A stretch of DNA of 64,000 bases, from positions 62,001-126,000 of the forward strand of contig NZ_JAHLPR010000004.1 of assembly GCF_018918005.1 (NCBI RefSeq). The letters are read 5' to 3'. The DNA is from Paenibacillus sp. MSJ-34 (lineage in GTDB: Bacteria; Bacillota; Bacilli; Paenibacillales; Paenibacillaceae). Positions 8,422 to 16,485 of this stretch are shown here, piece after piece. How positions within the stretch are numbered: the first letter of the stretch is position 1; the number at the start of each line of letters is the position of its first letter. Below the pieces are notes generated by a model, which was not told the DNA's origin, ran no database searches, and was given only the letters and a program-made list of their open reading frames with translations. The position numbers were made by a program, and so were the translations under genes.

Positions 8422-9588
8422 GTGGAATACCAAGCTGATGTCATCGATCGCGTTATTAAAAATGCCATTAACGTTATGGAAGACAGCAAATATCAAATCT
8501 TCGAAATATTGGATAACGCCAGGGCGGAAATGCGATCGCTTAATCAAGAACTGCAGAGTGTATTTCAGGAGACTAGCGAAACAGTAGATAAGGTGGACAA
8601 GCTGGAACTCGAATACCGGCGCGCTCGGATCCGTTTGACCGAGGTGAGCCGGGATTTCGTCCGTTATACGGAAGAAGACATTAAGGCAGCGTATGAAAAG
8701 GCGACGCAACTGCAGCTCGACCTGATGATATACCGGGAAAAAGAAGTCTATCTTCGGGCGCGGCGGGACGATCTGCAGAAGCGGGTACGCAACGTTGAAA
8801 ATTCCATCGAGCGGGCCGAAACGATCGGTTCGCAAATTAATGTCGTGTTGGAATATTTATCAGGCGATCTCAATCAAGTGACCCGAATTCTTGAATCAGC
8901 CAAAAACCGCCAGTTGATCGGGCTGAAAATTATTTTGGCCCAGGAAGAAGAACGCAAACGGATTGCGCGCGAGATTCATGACGGCCCGGCCCAATCGCTG
9001 GCGAATCTAGTGCTAAGGACCGAAATTGCCGAAAGAATGCTCGCAAAGAAGGATTTTGACATGGTCCAGCACGAAATAGTAGATCTAAAATCCCAAGTTC
9101 GTTATAGTCTGGAGGAAATACGCAAAGTAATCTTCAATCTTCGTCCGATGGCTTTGGATGATTTGGGATTGATGCCTGCGCTGCGCAAATATGTGCAAGA
9201 TTTCGAAGACAAGTCGAAAATTCGCACCACATTTGAAGTCAAGGGCAAAGAAATTCGCCTTTCATCCGCAATGGAAGCCGCTGTGTACCGGTTGGTGCAG
9301 GAGGCTTTTACCAATGCTTTGAAGCATGCGCACGCTTCTTACATTTCGCTGGATATCACCTATCAGGCGCAAATGATTAAAATTGTAGTTCAAGATAACG
9401 GCCGCGGTTTTCGAGTGGAGATGTTGGAAGGGAAAATTCAGTCCTTCGGCATTATCGGCATGCGCGAGCGGGTCGAATTGCTGGAAGGCAGAATGGAGAT
9501 TGAGTCCGCTGAAAATCAAGGCACCAAAGTGATCTTCATTATTCCAACGAACGTTGAGAAACGAAAGGAGCTAGAGGATGGAGAATAG
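8422..9588 (+). CDS. degS: Sensor histidine kinase DegS
   Basis: A 388-residue cytoplasmic sensor kinase for DegU. It has no membrane segment. Residues 1-170 are a long coiled-coil sensor region (DUF typical of DegS), followed by the HisKA_3 phosphoacceptor motif EIHDGPAQSLAN with H186, and an HATPase domain with EAFTNALKHA and DNGRGF. Bacillus DegS carries its histidine near 189, so length and layout match. The start is GTG 8422; its ribosome site is weak (TGGAG), which is the least certain point. degU overlaps its end by 11 bp. The pair controls the switch between motility, competence and secretion of degradative enzymes, which fits the com and flagellar genes next to it. Confidence 0.95.
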   Translation: MEYQADVIDRVIKNAINVMEDSKYQIFEILDNARAEMRSLNQELQSVFQETSETVDKVDKLELEYRRARIRLTEVSRDFVRYTEEDIKAAYEKATQLQLDLMIYREKEVYLRARRDDLQKRVRNVENSIERAETIGSQINVVLEYLSGDLNQVTRILESAKNRQLIGLKIILAQEEERKRIAREIHDGPAQSLANLVLRTEIAERMLAKKDFDMVQHEIVDLKSQVRYSLEEIRKVIFNLRPMALDDLGLMPALRKYVQDFEDKSKIRTTFEVKGKEIRLSSAMEAAVYRLVQEAFTNALKHAHASYISLDITYQAQMIKIVVQDNGRGFRVEMLEGKIQSFGIIGMRERVELLEGRMEIESAENQGTKVIFIIPTNVEKRKELEDGE

Positions 9589-10303
9589 AATATCAGGCAG
9601 AGGCAAATTGAAAATTTTGCTCGCAGACGATCATCAATTGTTTCGCGAAGGTTTAAAACGAATATTGAATATGGAAGAAGACCTTGAGGTGATCGGGGAA
9701 TGCGGCAACGGAATTCAAGTATTGGAATTTTGCAATCATACGAAGCCCGAAGTCGTTTTGATGGACATCAACATGCCGGTAGAAAACGGGGTCGTCGCCA
9801 CCGAGCGGTTGCGCGAAATTTTTCCCGAGGTCAAGGTATTGATTCTGTCGATTCACGATGACGAGAGCTATGTATTCGAAACGTTGCGCAAAGGCGCTTC
9901 GGGATATCTGCTGAAAGATATGGAGGCCGAGTCGCTAATCACGGCCATTCGATCCGTTGCCGCCGGACACGCGTACATACATCCGAAGGTGACGGGCAAG
10001 CTGATTCAACAGCTCCGTCGCATGACTTATCTTGACGAAATCGGCGTCATGGGCAACAACACGGGATCGCATGATACCGGAGTGAAATTCATCGCAACCG
10101 AGGACAATCCGTTGACGCGGCGCGAAGCCGAAGTACTTCGTCTCATGGCGGAAGGCAAAAGCAACAAGATGATTGGAGAATATTTATTTATTAGCGAAAA
10201 GACAGTCAAAAACCATGTCAGCAGCATTTTGCAGAAAATGGAGGTTGACGATCGCACGCAAGCGGTAATCAACTCGATTAAGCAGGGTTGGGTTACGTTG
10301 TAA
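9578..10303 (+). CDS. degU: Response regulator DegU (NarL/LuxR type)
   Basis: A 241-residue regulator. The receiver domain starts [10 protein letters not shown] and the phosphorylated aspartate is D63 in VLMDINMP; a LuxR-type helix-turn-helix occupies about 173-238 ([19 protein letters not shown], then [16 protein letters not shown]). The linker of about 35 residues matches DegU rather than short NarL proteins. It overlaps degS, so both are made from one mRNA. Known roles in Bacillus include activation of exoenzymes and competence (via comK) and control of flagellar genes; those apply here by homology. Confidence 0.95.
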   Translation: MENRISGRGKLKILLADDHQLFREGLKRILNMEEDLEVIGECGNGIQVLEFCNHTKPEVVLMDINMPVENGVVATERLREIFPEVKVLILSIHDDESYVFETLRKGASGYLLKDMEAESLITAIRSVAAGHAYIHPKVTGKLIQQLRRMTYLDEIGVMGNNTGSHDTGVKFIATEDNPLTRREAEVLRLMAEGKSNKMIGEYLFISEKTVKNHVSSILQKMEVDDRTQAVINSIKQGWVTL

Positions 10304-10575
10304 GGCAAACGTAATTTGAATTTGGAATCGCCCTATTCATTGAAAATGAAATTTATACGGATACGTGTGCCTAACTGGTTACATTTTTGTTATTAATATG
10401 GCTGAATATGGGCGGATCGCGATCGTTATGCGAAGCGACCGACCGGGTTTGGTCTTTCCGATCCTTTCTTTTCCGGCACAGGACGCCTGTCTTTGCGCTT
10501 TTTCCGTGAGGACGCCTGTTTGGAACCAGCCTCCCGATTGTCGCATATATTGGTGCTAAAGGGAGGTGAGCCTCG

Positions 10576-10971
10576 ATGCTTCAGGCGTTGCTTTGGATTG
10601 TCGTCTGTTACGGGTCGGCGATCGCAGTGGTTCATGCCGCGCATGCGCTTTGGAAAAAGAACGGTACCGGCCAACCTTCGGGCAAACATTATATACTGAT
10701 TACGAACAATAGCGGACAGCACGTGGAATGGGTATTTCGCGCTCTCGCATGGTACGTTCGGATGAAGGGAATCGGAATAAAGATTACGGTGCTCGATGAA
10801 GGCTCGCATGACGATACGATTCCCATCGTAGAACGAATAGCTGCAAACGGCGATTCGAATGTCGCTATTTTATATACAACGGATCGGTTAGCGGAAGATT
10901 CGGATGAATCTTCCATAACGGTTCGGCTCAACCATCGGGAGGACTGGTCCAAGCTGCCGTGTGCGCTCTAG
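10576..10971 (+). CDS. Small membrane-anchored protein of unknown function between degU and comF
   Basis: 131 residues, with an excellent ribosome site (GGGAGGTGA at 10561-10569). A single N-terminal membrane helix (LLWIVVCYGSAIAVVHAAH) is followed by a soluble part. The segment ILITNNSGQHVEWVFRAL and then TVLDEGSHDDTIPIVERIA look like the first two strands of a family-2 glycosyltransferase (compare the DDGSTDDT motif), but the rest of such an enzyme is absent. It may be a GT-A-like half domain that lost catalysis. The 272-bp gap before it (10304-10575) holds only a small hairpin ACAGG-acg-CCTGT at 10478-10490 and a repeated AGGACGCCTGT. I do not assign a function. Confidence 0.7.
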   Translation: MLQALLWIVVCYGSAIAVVHAAHALWKKNGTGQPSGKHYILITNNSGQHVEWVFRALAWYVRMKGIGIKITVLDEGSHDDTIPIVERIAANGDSNVAILYTTDRLAEDSDESSITVRLNHREDWSKLPCAL

Positions 10972-11315
10972 CTTTGGAAAACGGTTGCAGGGACGAGTTA
11001 AGTGCGAATGAATGAACTTTGCAATTGCATCGTTCAATTTGGCATATTTGCCAAGTTCCGACTATTGTGGCATCATTACGCTGTCGCTCCTTGGTTGACA
11101 CACGATTGCATACTATGTGCCTCTGGCGGGTATTGGCGACATTCTATAGGTTTAAGGTAGATCGAATGGGCATTTTGGAACGAAATTTCCTTATTAAGGA
11201 CCGATTGGAGTCTAGTATCTTGCGGATTGCGCTTATTGTGCAGGGTCTGGGAACGAAGTTATCTTTTCAACGAATTTCGATTCGCACATAAGGGATGTAG
11301 GGGCCATGAAAATAT

Positions 11316-11511
11316 AACGGATTTCCAAGGTCTTATTTTTCAAGTTCCAGTCGATTTTTTGGAATTAACGGATTTTCGAACCGTTAACTTGTCGCGATCG
11401 GCCTAAGAATCCTTGGTTTTGCGAAGTTTCGACAAAATAACGCCCTCAAAATCCGCTAACTCCGCTAAAACAGCGTTATTGGACAAAATAAGGCCTTCAA
11501 AATCCGTTAAC
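11316..11511 (+). repeat. Cluster of four degenerate intergenic repeats, in both orientations
   Basis: The stretch 10972-11668 has no credible gene. It contains two direct copies of a 30-bp unit, at 11431-11460 and 11482-11511, that match at 27 of 30 positions (core GACAAAATAA, then TCAAAATCCG, then TAAC). Two related copies lie in the opposite orientation, at 11316-11342 (TAACGGATTTCCAAGG start) and 11367-11394. The last contains its own inverted repeat TTAACGG/CCGTTAA (11366-11388). The units look like a dispersed intergenic repeat family; I recall similar units in Paenibacillus genomes but cannot check. Confidence 0.65.
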
Positions 11512-11668
11512 TTTGCTCATTTCGAGCGAACCATCGGCTCAAAACGCAGTATTACATGCGATGCAAGATTAGTGGTACTAAGGCGCAGGAAACAACAAGA
11601 TCGCAGAAACTATTGCATGACTTGGTTAGGTCAATTATAATATAGGCAAAGCAATAGGAATGGGCGTG

Positions 11669-11719
11669 AAGCACACCCCAGTTAGCGACGATTGGTCGCC
11701 GGCTAGGGTGTGCTTTTTT
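11669..11719 (+). terminator. Intrinsic terminator with a nested stem
   Basis: AAGCACACCC (11669-11678) pairs perfectly with GGGTGTGCTT (11706-11715), enclosing a second stem GCGAC/GTCGC, and is followed by six T residues (11714-11719). It could end transcription from the 131-residue gene region, or act as an attenuator ahead of the pseudogene and comFA, since transcription continues in the same direction. Confidence 0.7.
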
Positions 11720-11751
11720 GGCGTTCCGGACAAGGAAACGGGGGAATTCGT

Positions 11752-12142
11752 TTGCAAATCGAAGTTGAGCGTTATGCGGAGCGGTACGCGGAACATGCGA
11801 AGCGCGGCGTTACCTACAGAAAGGAACTGGGGAAAGCGGAGAAGCTCTTCTTGGAGCATGTTTGGGGGCCGGTATTTGATTATCGGTTTGACGGGCTGCA
11901 GGCGGATTATCCTTTTAAGGATTTTAAGGGCCAGGAGACAAGCCGTCTTAAGGCTGGCCCATCGTCAGGGCGGGGATGTGAATTCCGGAGATGCGGCAAA
12001 AGCGTTCGGCGTAAACCGCCGTACCGCATTGAAATGGTCGCAGCGCATGGCGAGTCACGGAGATTTGGAAGCGATTCGCCCCAATCTTAGGGCCGTCGGT
12101 TTTCGGATCGTACCGCATCAGAAGGGAAGGGGAAAGCGATGA
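11752..12142 (+). pseudogene. Internally deleted gene: nuclease-fold N-terminus joined out of frame to a winged-helix C-terminus
   Basis: A TTG start at 11752 with ribosome site GGGGGA opens a plausible protein start (QIEVERYAERYAEHAKRG, VTYRKELGKAEKLFLEHVWG, GLQADYPFKDFKG) in frame 1. The frame stays open but loses protein-like character after about 11930. In frame 2, from about 11933, a typical helix-turn-helix end appears (RRQAVLRLAHRQGGDV, NRRTALKWSQRMASHGDLEA) and stops at TGA 12140-12142, overlapping the comFA ATG. The two halves look like the two ends of one Paenibacillus gene family (restriction-endonuclease-like fold plus winged helix, recalled from memory), joined after loss of the middle with a shift of one base. 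The ATGA overlap with comFA shows the intact gene was translationally coupled to it. Confidence 0.6.
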
Positions 12143-14148
12143 GAGTTCATCTTTATACGGTGAAAACGGAAAAGCAGTGGGAGGCATATCTATCGCTTGA
12201 TTTGCGCGTGGATTTGTTTTATTGGGCGGAGAGGGGGAAGTTGGTCGTGTTTCGGGAGACCGTGCCGCTAGGCGCGGCCAATTACATCGTCGCGCAATTT
12301 CAAAGCGAGACAAAGATGGATGGCTGGAAGGAGGGACAGTGGTTGGCGTATATGCAGAAGATTTATAAAACCGATTTGAAAGATTTTGATACTGGTTGGG
12401 AGGGGGACAATCGGAACGAACCGGTTGTCGTATTTGAGAAAGGGATCGCGGGAAGGGGCGATTCGGTTTGGGAATGGAGCGGGACGAACGTGGGCGTCAA
12501 GGCGGGGATGTTCCTTGGGGAGATACAAGGTCGCTGCGGTCTGCAGACCAACGAAATTTGGTCTCGTTTGAACTCTGAAGCGGAACGCATGGCGAGACGG
12601 ATACGGGGGAGGGCGTTGTTCGCGCATGAGCTTCAAGACATGTTAGGCGGCACCGATATTGAACATGGAGTCGACTATTGGCGTACGTTGGCGCAGTTGG
12701 CTTATGTGCGCGGGGAGTTGGATTTGGCGAGCGGACTGGCTTACAAGTTGGCGGCGCGGCGCTTTCCGGGGCTGCGCCGCCAAGGGGAACTGCGCTGCAG
12801 ACGCTGCGGCAGCGGAGCGGCGCAGCATCATCGTACGGCTTGCGCGTCATGCGGCAGCGCGAACTGCGCGTATTGCGAAGCGTGCCTCACGATGGGGCGG
12901 AGCCGCTTCTGCTCGCCGCTTCTGCATGGGGCGAGCCGGACCGGCCGCTCGCATGCGCCCGCCCCGGGCACGCGGCCGCGTGCCGCCGCCGAGCCGCAGG
13001 CCCGGTGGCGGCTCAGCCCGGCGCAGCACGCCGCTTCGCGCGCTGCGCTGGCCTTCCTGCAGCAGCCGTGCGCTGCTGCAGCTTCCCCCGCCGCCGGCGG
13101 TGCGGCGGCGGGGGTGCCGTCTTTCCTGCTCTGGGCCGTGACCGGCGCAGGAAAGACGGAAATGATCTTCCCGCTCATCGCGTATGCGCTCGAGCGGGAA
13201 CAGCAAGTGCTCATCGCGACCCCGCGCCGCGATGTCGTGCTTGAGCTGCAGCCGCGCCTGCAGCAAGCGTTTCCCGCCGATAAGCTCGTTACGCTGTACG
13301 GCGGGAGCGAGGAACGATGGACCGACGGTCGGATCGTCTTATCCACGACGCATCAACTCATGCGGTTCTGGCAAAAATTCGACCTGGTGATCATCGACGA
13401 ACTGGACGCGTTCCCGTACCATAACAATGAGCAGTTGCAATATGCGGCGGCCAAAGCTTGCAAGCCGGATGGGAAATTTATTTTCCTGTCCGCGACGCCG
13501 CCGGAGCCGATGCAGCGGAAAGTGCGGGCGGGGCGTCTGCAGCATGCCAAGGTGCCGGTACGCTTTCATCGCCATCCGCTGCCTGTTCCGAGGTTGTTAC
13601 CGATCAAACCTGTTCACTATTACTTGCAGCGGAATACGCTCCCCTCCAATTTGATCGGAAAGCTGCAACATTCTTTAGACCGCGGAGCGCAAATATTCGT
13701 TTTTATTACAAGAATTAAACATGCAGAACCCCTCGTCCGTTTATTAAGGCGGTATTTCGCCGATATTCCGATTGCCGGCACCTCCTCCGCGGACGTCGAG
13801 CGCGCGGAGAAGGTCCTCGGTTTTCGCCGCAAAGAAACGCGCATGCTTGTGACGACAACGATATTGGAACGGGGAGTGACCGTTCCGCGGAGCGATGTAT
13901 TCATTCTTGACGCGGACAGTTCCTTGTTCGACTCCGCTTCTTTGGTGCAAATGGCGGGAAGAGCCGGCCGGTCGAAAGACGCTCCGTATGGGCAAGTCTA
14001 TTTTTGCGCTGAATACAAAAATCGCTCCCAGATGTCGGCCATCCGGCAAATTCAAGCGATGAACCGGTTGGCGCGTCGGGAAGGATATTTTCAGAGGGAG
14101 ACAAGGGCGGAGGGAGTTGCCGAGGGAGGAGGCTGCGGTTCGTCATGA
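12139..14148 (+). CDS. comFA: Competence DNA-uptake helicase ComFA
   Basis: A 669-residue DEAD-box ATPase that drives single-stranded DNA uptake at the cytoplasmic face of the membrane. It is longer than Bacillus ComFA (about 460) because of an N-terminal extension of about 200 residues. A zinc-binding cluster follows (C220, C223, C235, C238, C243, C246, C249), then an Ala/Arg-rich low-complexity linker (about 262-328, coded by very GC-rich DNA near 12,930-13,120). The helicase core has Walker A AVTGAGKTE (333-341), DELD, SATPPEP and, in the second domain, MAGRAGRSKD. It starts within the ATGA overlap with the upstream remnant and ends in an ATGA overlap with comFC. Confidence 0.93.
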   Translation: MRVHLYTVKTEKQWEAYLSLDLRVDLFYWAERGKLVVFRETVPLGAANYIVAQFQSETKMDGWKEGQWLAYMQKIYKTDLKDFDTGWEGDNRNEPVVVFEKGIAGRGDSVWEWSGTNVGVKAGMFLGEIQGRCGLQTNEIWSRLNSEAERMARRIRGRALFAHELQDMLGGTDIEHGVDYWRTLAQLAYVRGELDLASGLAYKLAARRFPGLRRQGELRCRRCGSGAAQHHRTACASCGSANCAYCEACLTMGRSRFCSPLLHGASRTGRSHAPAPGTRPRAAAEPQARWRLSPAQHAASRAALAFLQQPCAAAASPAAGGAAAGVPSFLLWAVTGAGKTEMIFPLIAYALEREQQVLIATPRRDVVLELQPRLQQAFPADKLVTLYGGSEERWTDGRIVLSTTHQLMRFWQKFDLVIIDELDAFPYHNNEQLQYAAAKACKPDGKFIFLSATPPEPMQRKVRAGRLQHAKVPVRFHRHPLPVPRLLPIKPVHYYLQRNTLPSNLIGKLQHSLDRGAQIFVFITRIKHAEPLVRLLRRYFADIPIAGTSSADVERAEKVLGFRRKETRMLVTTTILERGVTVPRSDVFILDADSSLFDSASLVQMAGRAGRSKDAPYGQVYFCAEYKNRSQMSAIRQIQAMNRLARREGYFQRETRAEGVAEGGGCGSS

Positions 14149-14960
14149 TTGGAGGATGGAAAGAACGTTGGCGTTGGCTGAACACCTTATTGCGGGCGCG
14201 CCAACATCCATGCATGATTTGCGGCAAAAGCGCCGCTTCGTTATTCTACGGCATATGCGACGGCTGCGGCTCCGTCATTCCGTGGATCGATCGCGTCAAC
14301 TGTACTGTTTGCGGACGCCATGTGCCTTGTCCGGATTGTATCCGTCGTCCGCAGGACTCCACCTATTTTATTCAAAACCGCAGTGCCGTACAATACGACT
14401 CTCATATGAAGGAATGGCTCGCGCAGTATAAATATAGAGGGAATGAACGATACATCGGATTGTTCGTGCATATGTTGAATCAAGCGTACGTCCGCATGCT
14501 GAATGAGATACGTATGAACGACGCCGCGGCAGATGACGATGCGATATTCGATTGCGTCACGTTCGTTCCGGTCAGCGAAGCTCGGCTGGCGGAACGCGGA
14601 TTCAATCAAGCGGAACAGCTGGCCAAAGGGCTCGCCGCCATTCATCGGCTGCCCGTTTACCCGCTTATTCGGCGCGCGCGGCATACGGCCAAACAAAGCT
14701 TCAAAGCGCGCGGGGAGCGTATCCGGGATTTGAAGGACGTGTTCGTGCCGGATTCGGCCGCGCTGTCGCAGATTGCCGAATTGGCTCGTTCGCGTCGCTC
14801 AGAGGACAAACCTCTATTGCGAATTCTTCTGGTAGATGACGTCTATACGACCGGCAGCACGGTGAACGAATGCGCGCGGCAAATTCGGACGATCCCGGGC
14901 CTTGCCGGGTTTCCGGAGATGAGAATGGAAGTCTATTGTTTAACGTGGGCGCGCTCGTAA
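14145..14960 (+). CDS. comFC: ComFC/GntX-type phosphoribosyltransferase-fold competence protein
   Basis: 271 residues; partner of ComFA in DNA uptake. The N-terminus has zinc-binding Cys pairs (CMICGKSAA, CDGCG, CTVCGRHVPCPDC). The rest is a phosphoribosyltransferase fold with the PRPP-binding signature LLVDDVYTTGST and the family motif ERGFNQAEQLA. It overlaps comFA by 4 bp and ends just before a sigma-D-type promoter, so the comF operon and the flagellar operon are adjacent as in Bacillus. Confidence 0.93.
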   Translation: MIGGWKERWRWLNTLLRARQHPCMICGKSAASLFYGICDGCGSVIPWIDRVNCTVCGRHVPCPDCIRRPQDSTYFIQNRSAVQYDSHMKEWLAQYKYRGNERYIGLFVHMLNQAYVRMLNEIRMNDAAADDDAIFDCVTFVPVSEARLAERGFNQAEQLAKGLAAIHRLPVYPLIRRARHTAKQSFKARGERIRDLKDVFVPDSAALSQIAELARSRRSEDKPLLRILLVDDVYTTGSTVNECARQIRTIPGLAGFPEMRMEVYCLTWARS

Positions 14961-14966
14961 TTATTG

Positions 14967-14994
14967 TAAATAATTCCTCTCTTTCAACCGATAA
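14967..14994 (+). promoter_or_regulatory. Sigma-D-type flagellar promoter for yvyF
   Basis: TAAA (14967-14970), 16 bases, then ACCGATAA (14987-14994), close to the sigma-D consensus TAAA-N15-GCCGATAT. Downstream, TACCAT (15019-15024) and ATGGTA (15030-15035) form a small inverted repeat of unknown role. The spacing is one base longer than ideal. Confidence 0.6.
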
Positions 14995-15132
14995 TAGTAC
15001 TATATCGTTCTAGTGAAATACCATGGAAAATGGTAAAATAGATATATTCAGTGATCGGAGGAAGGCGCATTCCTCGCGGATGCGTGGATTGAAATAAATG
15101 TGGAAAGAAGGAAATGTAGGAGGTTGTCGGTG

Positions 15133-15549
15133 ATGAACGTTGAGAACTGTCCGCGCTGCGGAAAAATTTTTGCCAAATACTTCAGAGACCTTTGTCCGGC
15201 TTGTTTGCGCGAAATCGAAGCGGAATACGAATTATGCGTCAAATACTTGCGCGAGAACAAGGAAGCGACCATTCAGGAGCTCTCGGAAGCGACGGGCGTG
15301 ACGATGCGGCAAATTACGAGATTTGTCCGCGAAGGGCGAATTTCGATGAAAAACGCGCCGAACTTGACGTACCCATGCGAAATTTGCGGAGTTCCGATCC
15401 GCGAGGGGCATATGTGCGACTCCTGCAGAGGAAGGCTTGCGAGAGACATCTCCAATTTGGCGGAAGATGAGAAGCTTAAAGATCGAAATGCGAAGGGGCA
15501 TAATGGAAATCACGCCTACAGTGTTGTAGATAAATACAGAGATCGCTAA
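15133..15549 (+). CDS. yvyF: Flagellar operon protein YvyF (zinc-finger type)
   Basis: 138 residues with two Cys-pair zinc knots near the ends (CPRCGKIF/CPAC and CEICGVP/CDSC) around a helix-turn-helix-like middle (TIQELSEATGVTMRQITRFV). This is the flagellar-operon protein found between comFC and flgM in Bacillus and relatives; its function is not settled. ATG 15133 is chosen because AGGAGGT lies 8 bases upstream (15118-15124); an ATG at 15100 has no such site. Confidence 0.85.
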   Translation: MNVENCPRCGKIFAKYFRDLCPACLREIEAEYELCVKYLRENKEATIQELSEATGVTMRQITRFVREGRISMKNAPNLTYPCEICGVPIREGHMCDSCRGRLARDISNLAEDEKLKDRNAKGHNGNHAYSVVDKYRDR

Positions 15550-15553
15550 ACTA

Positions 15554-15581
15554 TAAAGTATTATAAACAACTAACCGATAA
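15554..15581 (+). promoter_or_regulatory. Sigma-D-type promoter directly upstream of flgM
   Basis: TAAA (15554-15557), 16 bases, then ACCGATAA (15574-15581), identical in layout to the promoter at 14967. The -10 element is the left arm of the terminator hairpin 15573-15602, so transcripts starting here (about 15588) would lack that arm and should not be terminated. Confidence 0.65.
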
Positions 15582-15606
15582 ACTTAGTAAAGATTATCGG
15601 TTTTTT
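15573..15606 (+). terminator. Intrinsic terminator between yvyF and flgM, overlapping a promoter
   Basis: AACCGATAA (15573-15581) pairs perfectly with TTATCGGTT (15594-15602) over a 12-base loop and runs into six T residues (15601-15606). It should stop read-through from comF/yvyF. Confidence 0.75.
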
Positions 15607-15627
15607 ATTTGGAGTGGGGTGAACGTT

Positions 15628-15912
15628 TTGAAAATTAACGATATCGGACGACTCGGAGCGTTAAATCAGTATATGCGAAATATAGAATCACGCGAAGGCA
15701 ATTTGGGAAAAAAGGGACTGCAGCGCGATAAGGTGTCCATTTCGTCGGAGGCGAAGGAAATGTTGGATGCACAAAGCCGGGTGAAGGATCCGGAGCGCGC
15801 GCAGCGGATTGAACAGTTGAAGGAAGCGGTTGCGACAGGAACGTATTATGTGGACGCAGACAAAATTGCGGAGAAGCTTCTCCCGTATTTTAAGCAAACT
15901 CCGGGGAAATAG
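15628..15912 (+). CDS. flgM: Anti-sigma-D factor FlgM
   Basis: 94 residues. FlgM binds sigma-D until the hook is complete, delaying flagellin transcription. The start is chosen as TTG 15628, because GGGGTG lies 6 bases upstream and the product begins MKIND, as in Bacillus FlgM (MKINQ); a GTG at 15619 would add three residues. The C-terminal half carries the sigma-binding helices (VSISSEAKEML and ERAQRIEQLKEAVATGTYYV, ADKIAEKLL). It is driven by its own sigma-D-type promoter, giving the usual feedback loop. Confidence 0.92.
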   Translation: MKINDIGRLGALNQYMRNIESREGNLGKKGLQRDKVSISSEAKEMLDAQSRVKDPERAQRIEQLKEAVATGTYYVDADKIAEKLLPYFKQTPGK

Positions 15913-15921
15913 GTGATCCAA

Positions 15922-16422
15922 GTGACGGTTCGATCTTTAATTGAAACGTTGGAGCGTTTGAATGACTTGCATGTGGACATGATCGAAATCGGCGAACGGA
16001 AGAAGCAAGCGATTATTCACAACGATATTGACGAATTGACGAAGACGATGCAGCAGGAATCCAAGAAGCTGAAGCAGATTACCGAAGCCGAGGCGCAGCG
16101 CCAGGAGGCGGTATACGATTTTTTGCGGGAGAAAGGGATTAAATCCAATCTCAATCTTACGATCACGGAGCTATTGCGGCTGGTGTTCCATCCGGACGAG
16201 AAAAAGGCATTGACGGAGGCGCAGCAATCGCTTGGCGACACGCTGCAGCGTATGAAACGGCTGAACGCGCATAATCAGGAATTGATCGAACAATCGCTGT
16301 CGTTTGTTACTTTTTCGCTCGATGTCATGATCGGCGGACCGGAAGACGAAGCGGTTTACCATAATCCGACCGGGCAAGCGCCTGTCGTCAATCGCAGCGG
16401 CTGGCTGGATACGAGGGCGTAG
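15922..16422 (+). CDS. flgN: Flagellar export chaperone FlgN
   Basis: 166 residues, almost fully helical with heptad-like spacing; chaperone for the hook-filament junction proteins FlgK and FlgL, which are encoded immediately downstream. GTG 15922 is preferred, since AGGTGA (15911-15916) lies at normal spacing; GTG 15913 in the same frame would start inside that ribosome site. It follows the flgM stop within 10 bp. Two copies of TACGAGGGC flank its end, a trivial duplication. Confidence 0.85.
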   Translation: MTVRSLIETLERLNDLHVDMIEIGERKKQAIIHNDIDELTKTMQQESKKLKQITEAEAQRQEAVYDFLREKGIKSNLNLTITELLRLVFHPDEKKALTEAQQSLGDTLQRMKRLNAHNQELIEQSLSFVTFSLDVMIGGPEDEAVYHNPTGQAPVVNRSGWLDTRA

Positions 16423-16485
16423 CCTGGCATACGAGGGCAAGATACTTTAGCGCTTTAGGAAGGCGCAACGGAAAGGGGCAACAAC

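Noticed and set aside
11019-11291. 90-residue open frame in the gap before the pseudogene
   Set aside because: No ribosome site, no domain and unusual residue composition; it lies in a repeat-containing non-coding stretch.
11431-11511. Short CRISPR array
   Set aside because: Only two direct copies with imperfect identity, no third unit, and related copies lie in the opposite orientation; no cas genes.
12659-13141. Overlapping plus-strand frames within comFA
   Set aside because: They arise from the GC-rich linker of comFA, which is well supported in its own frame by zinc and helicase motifs.
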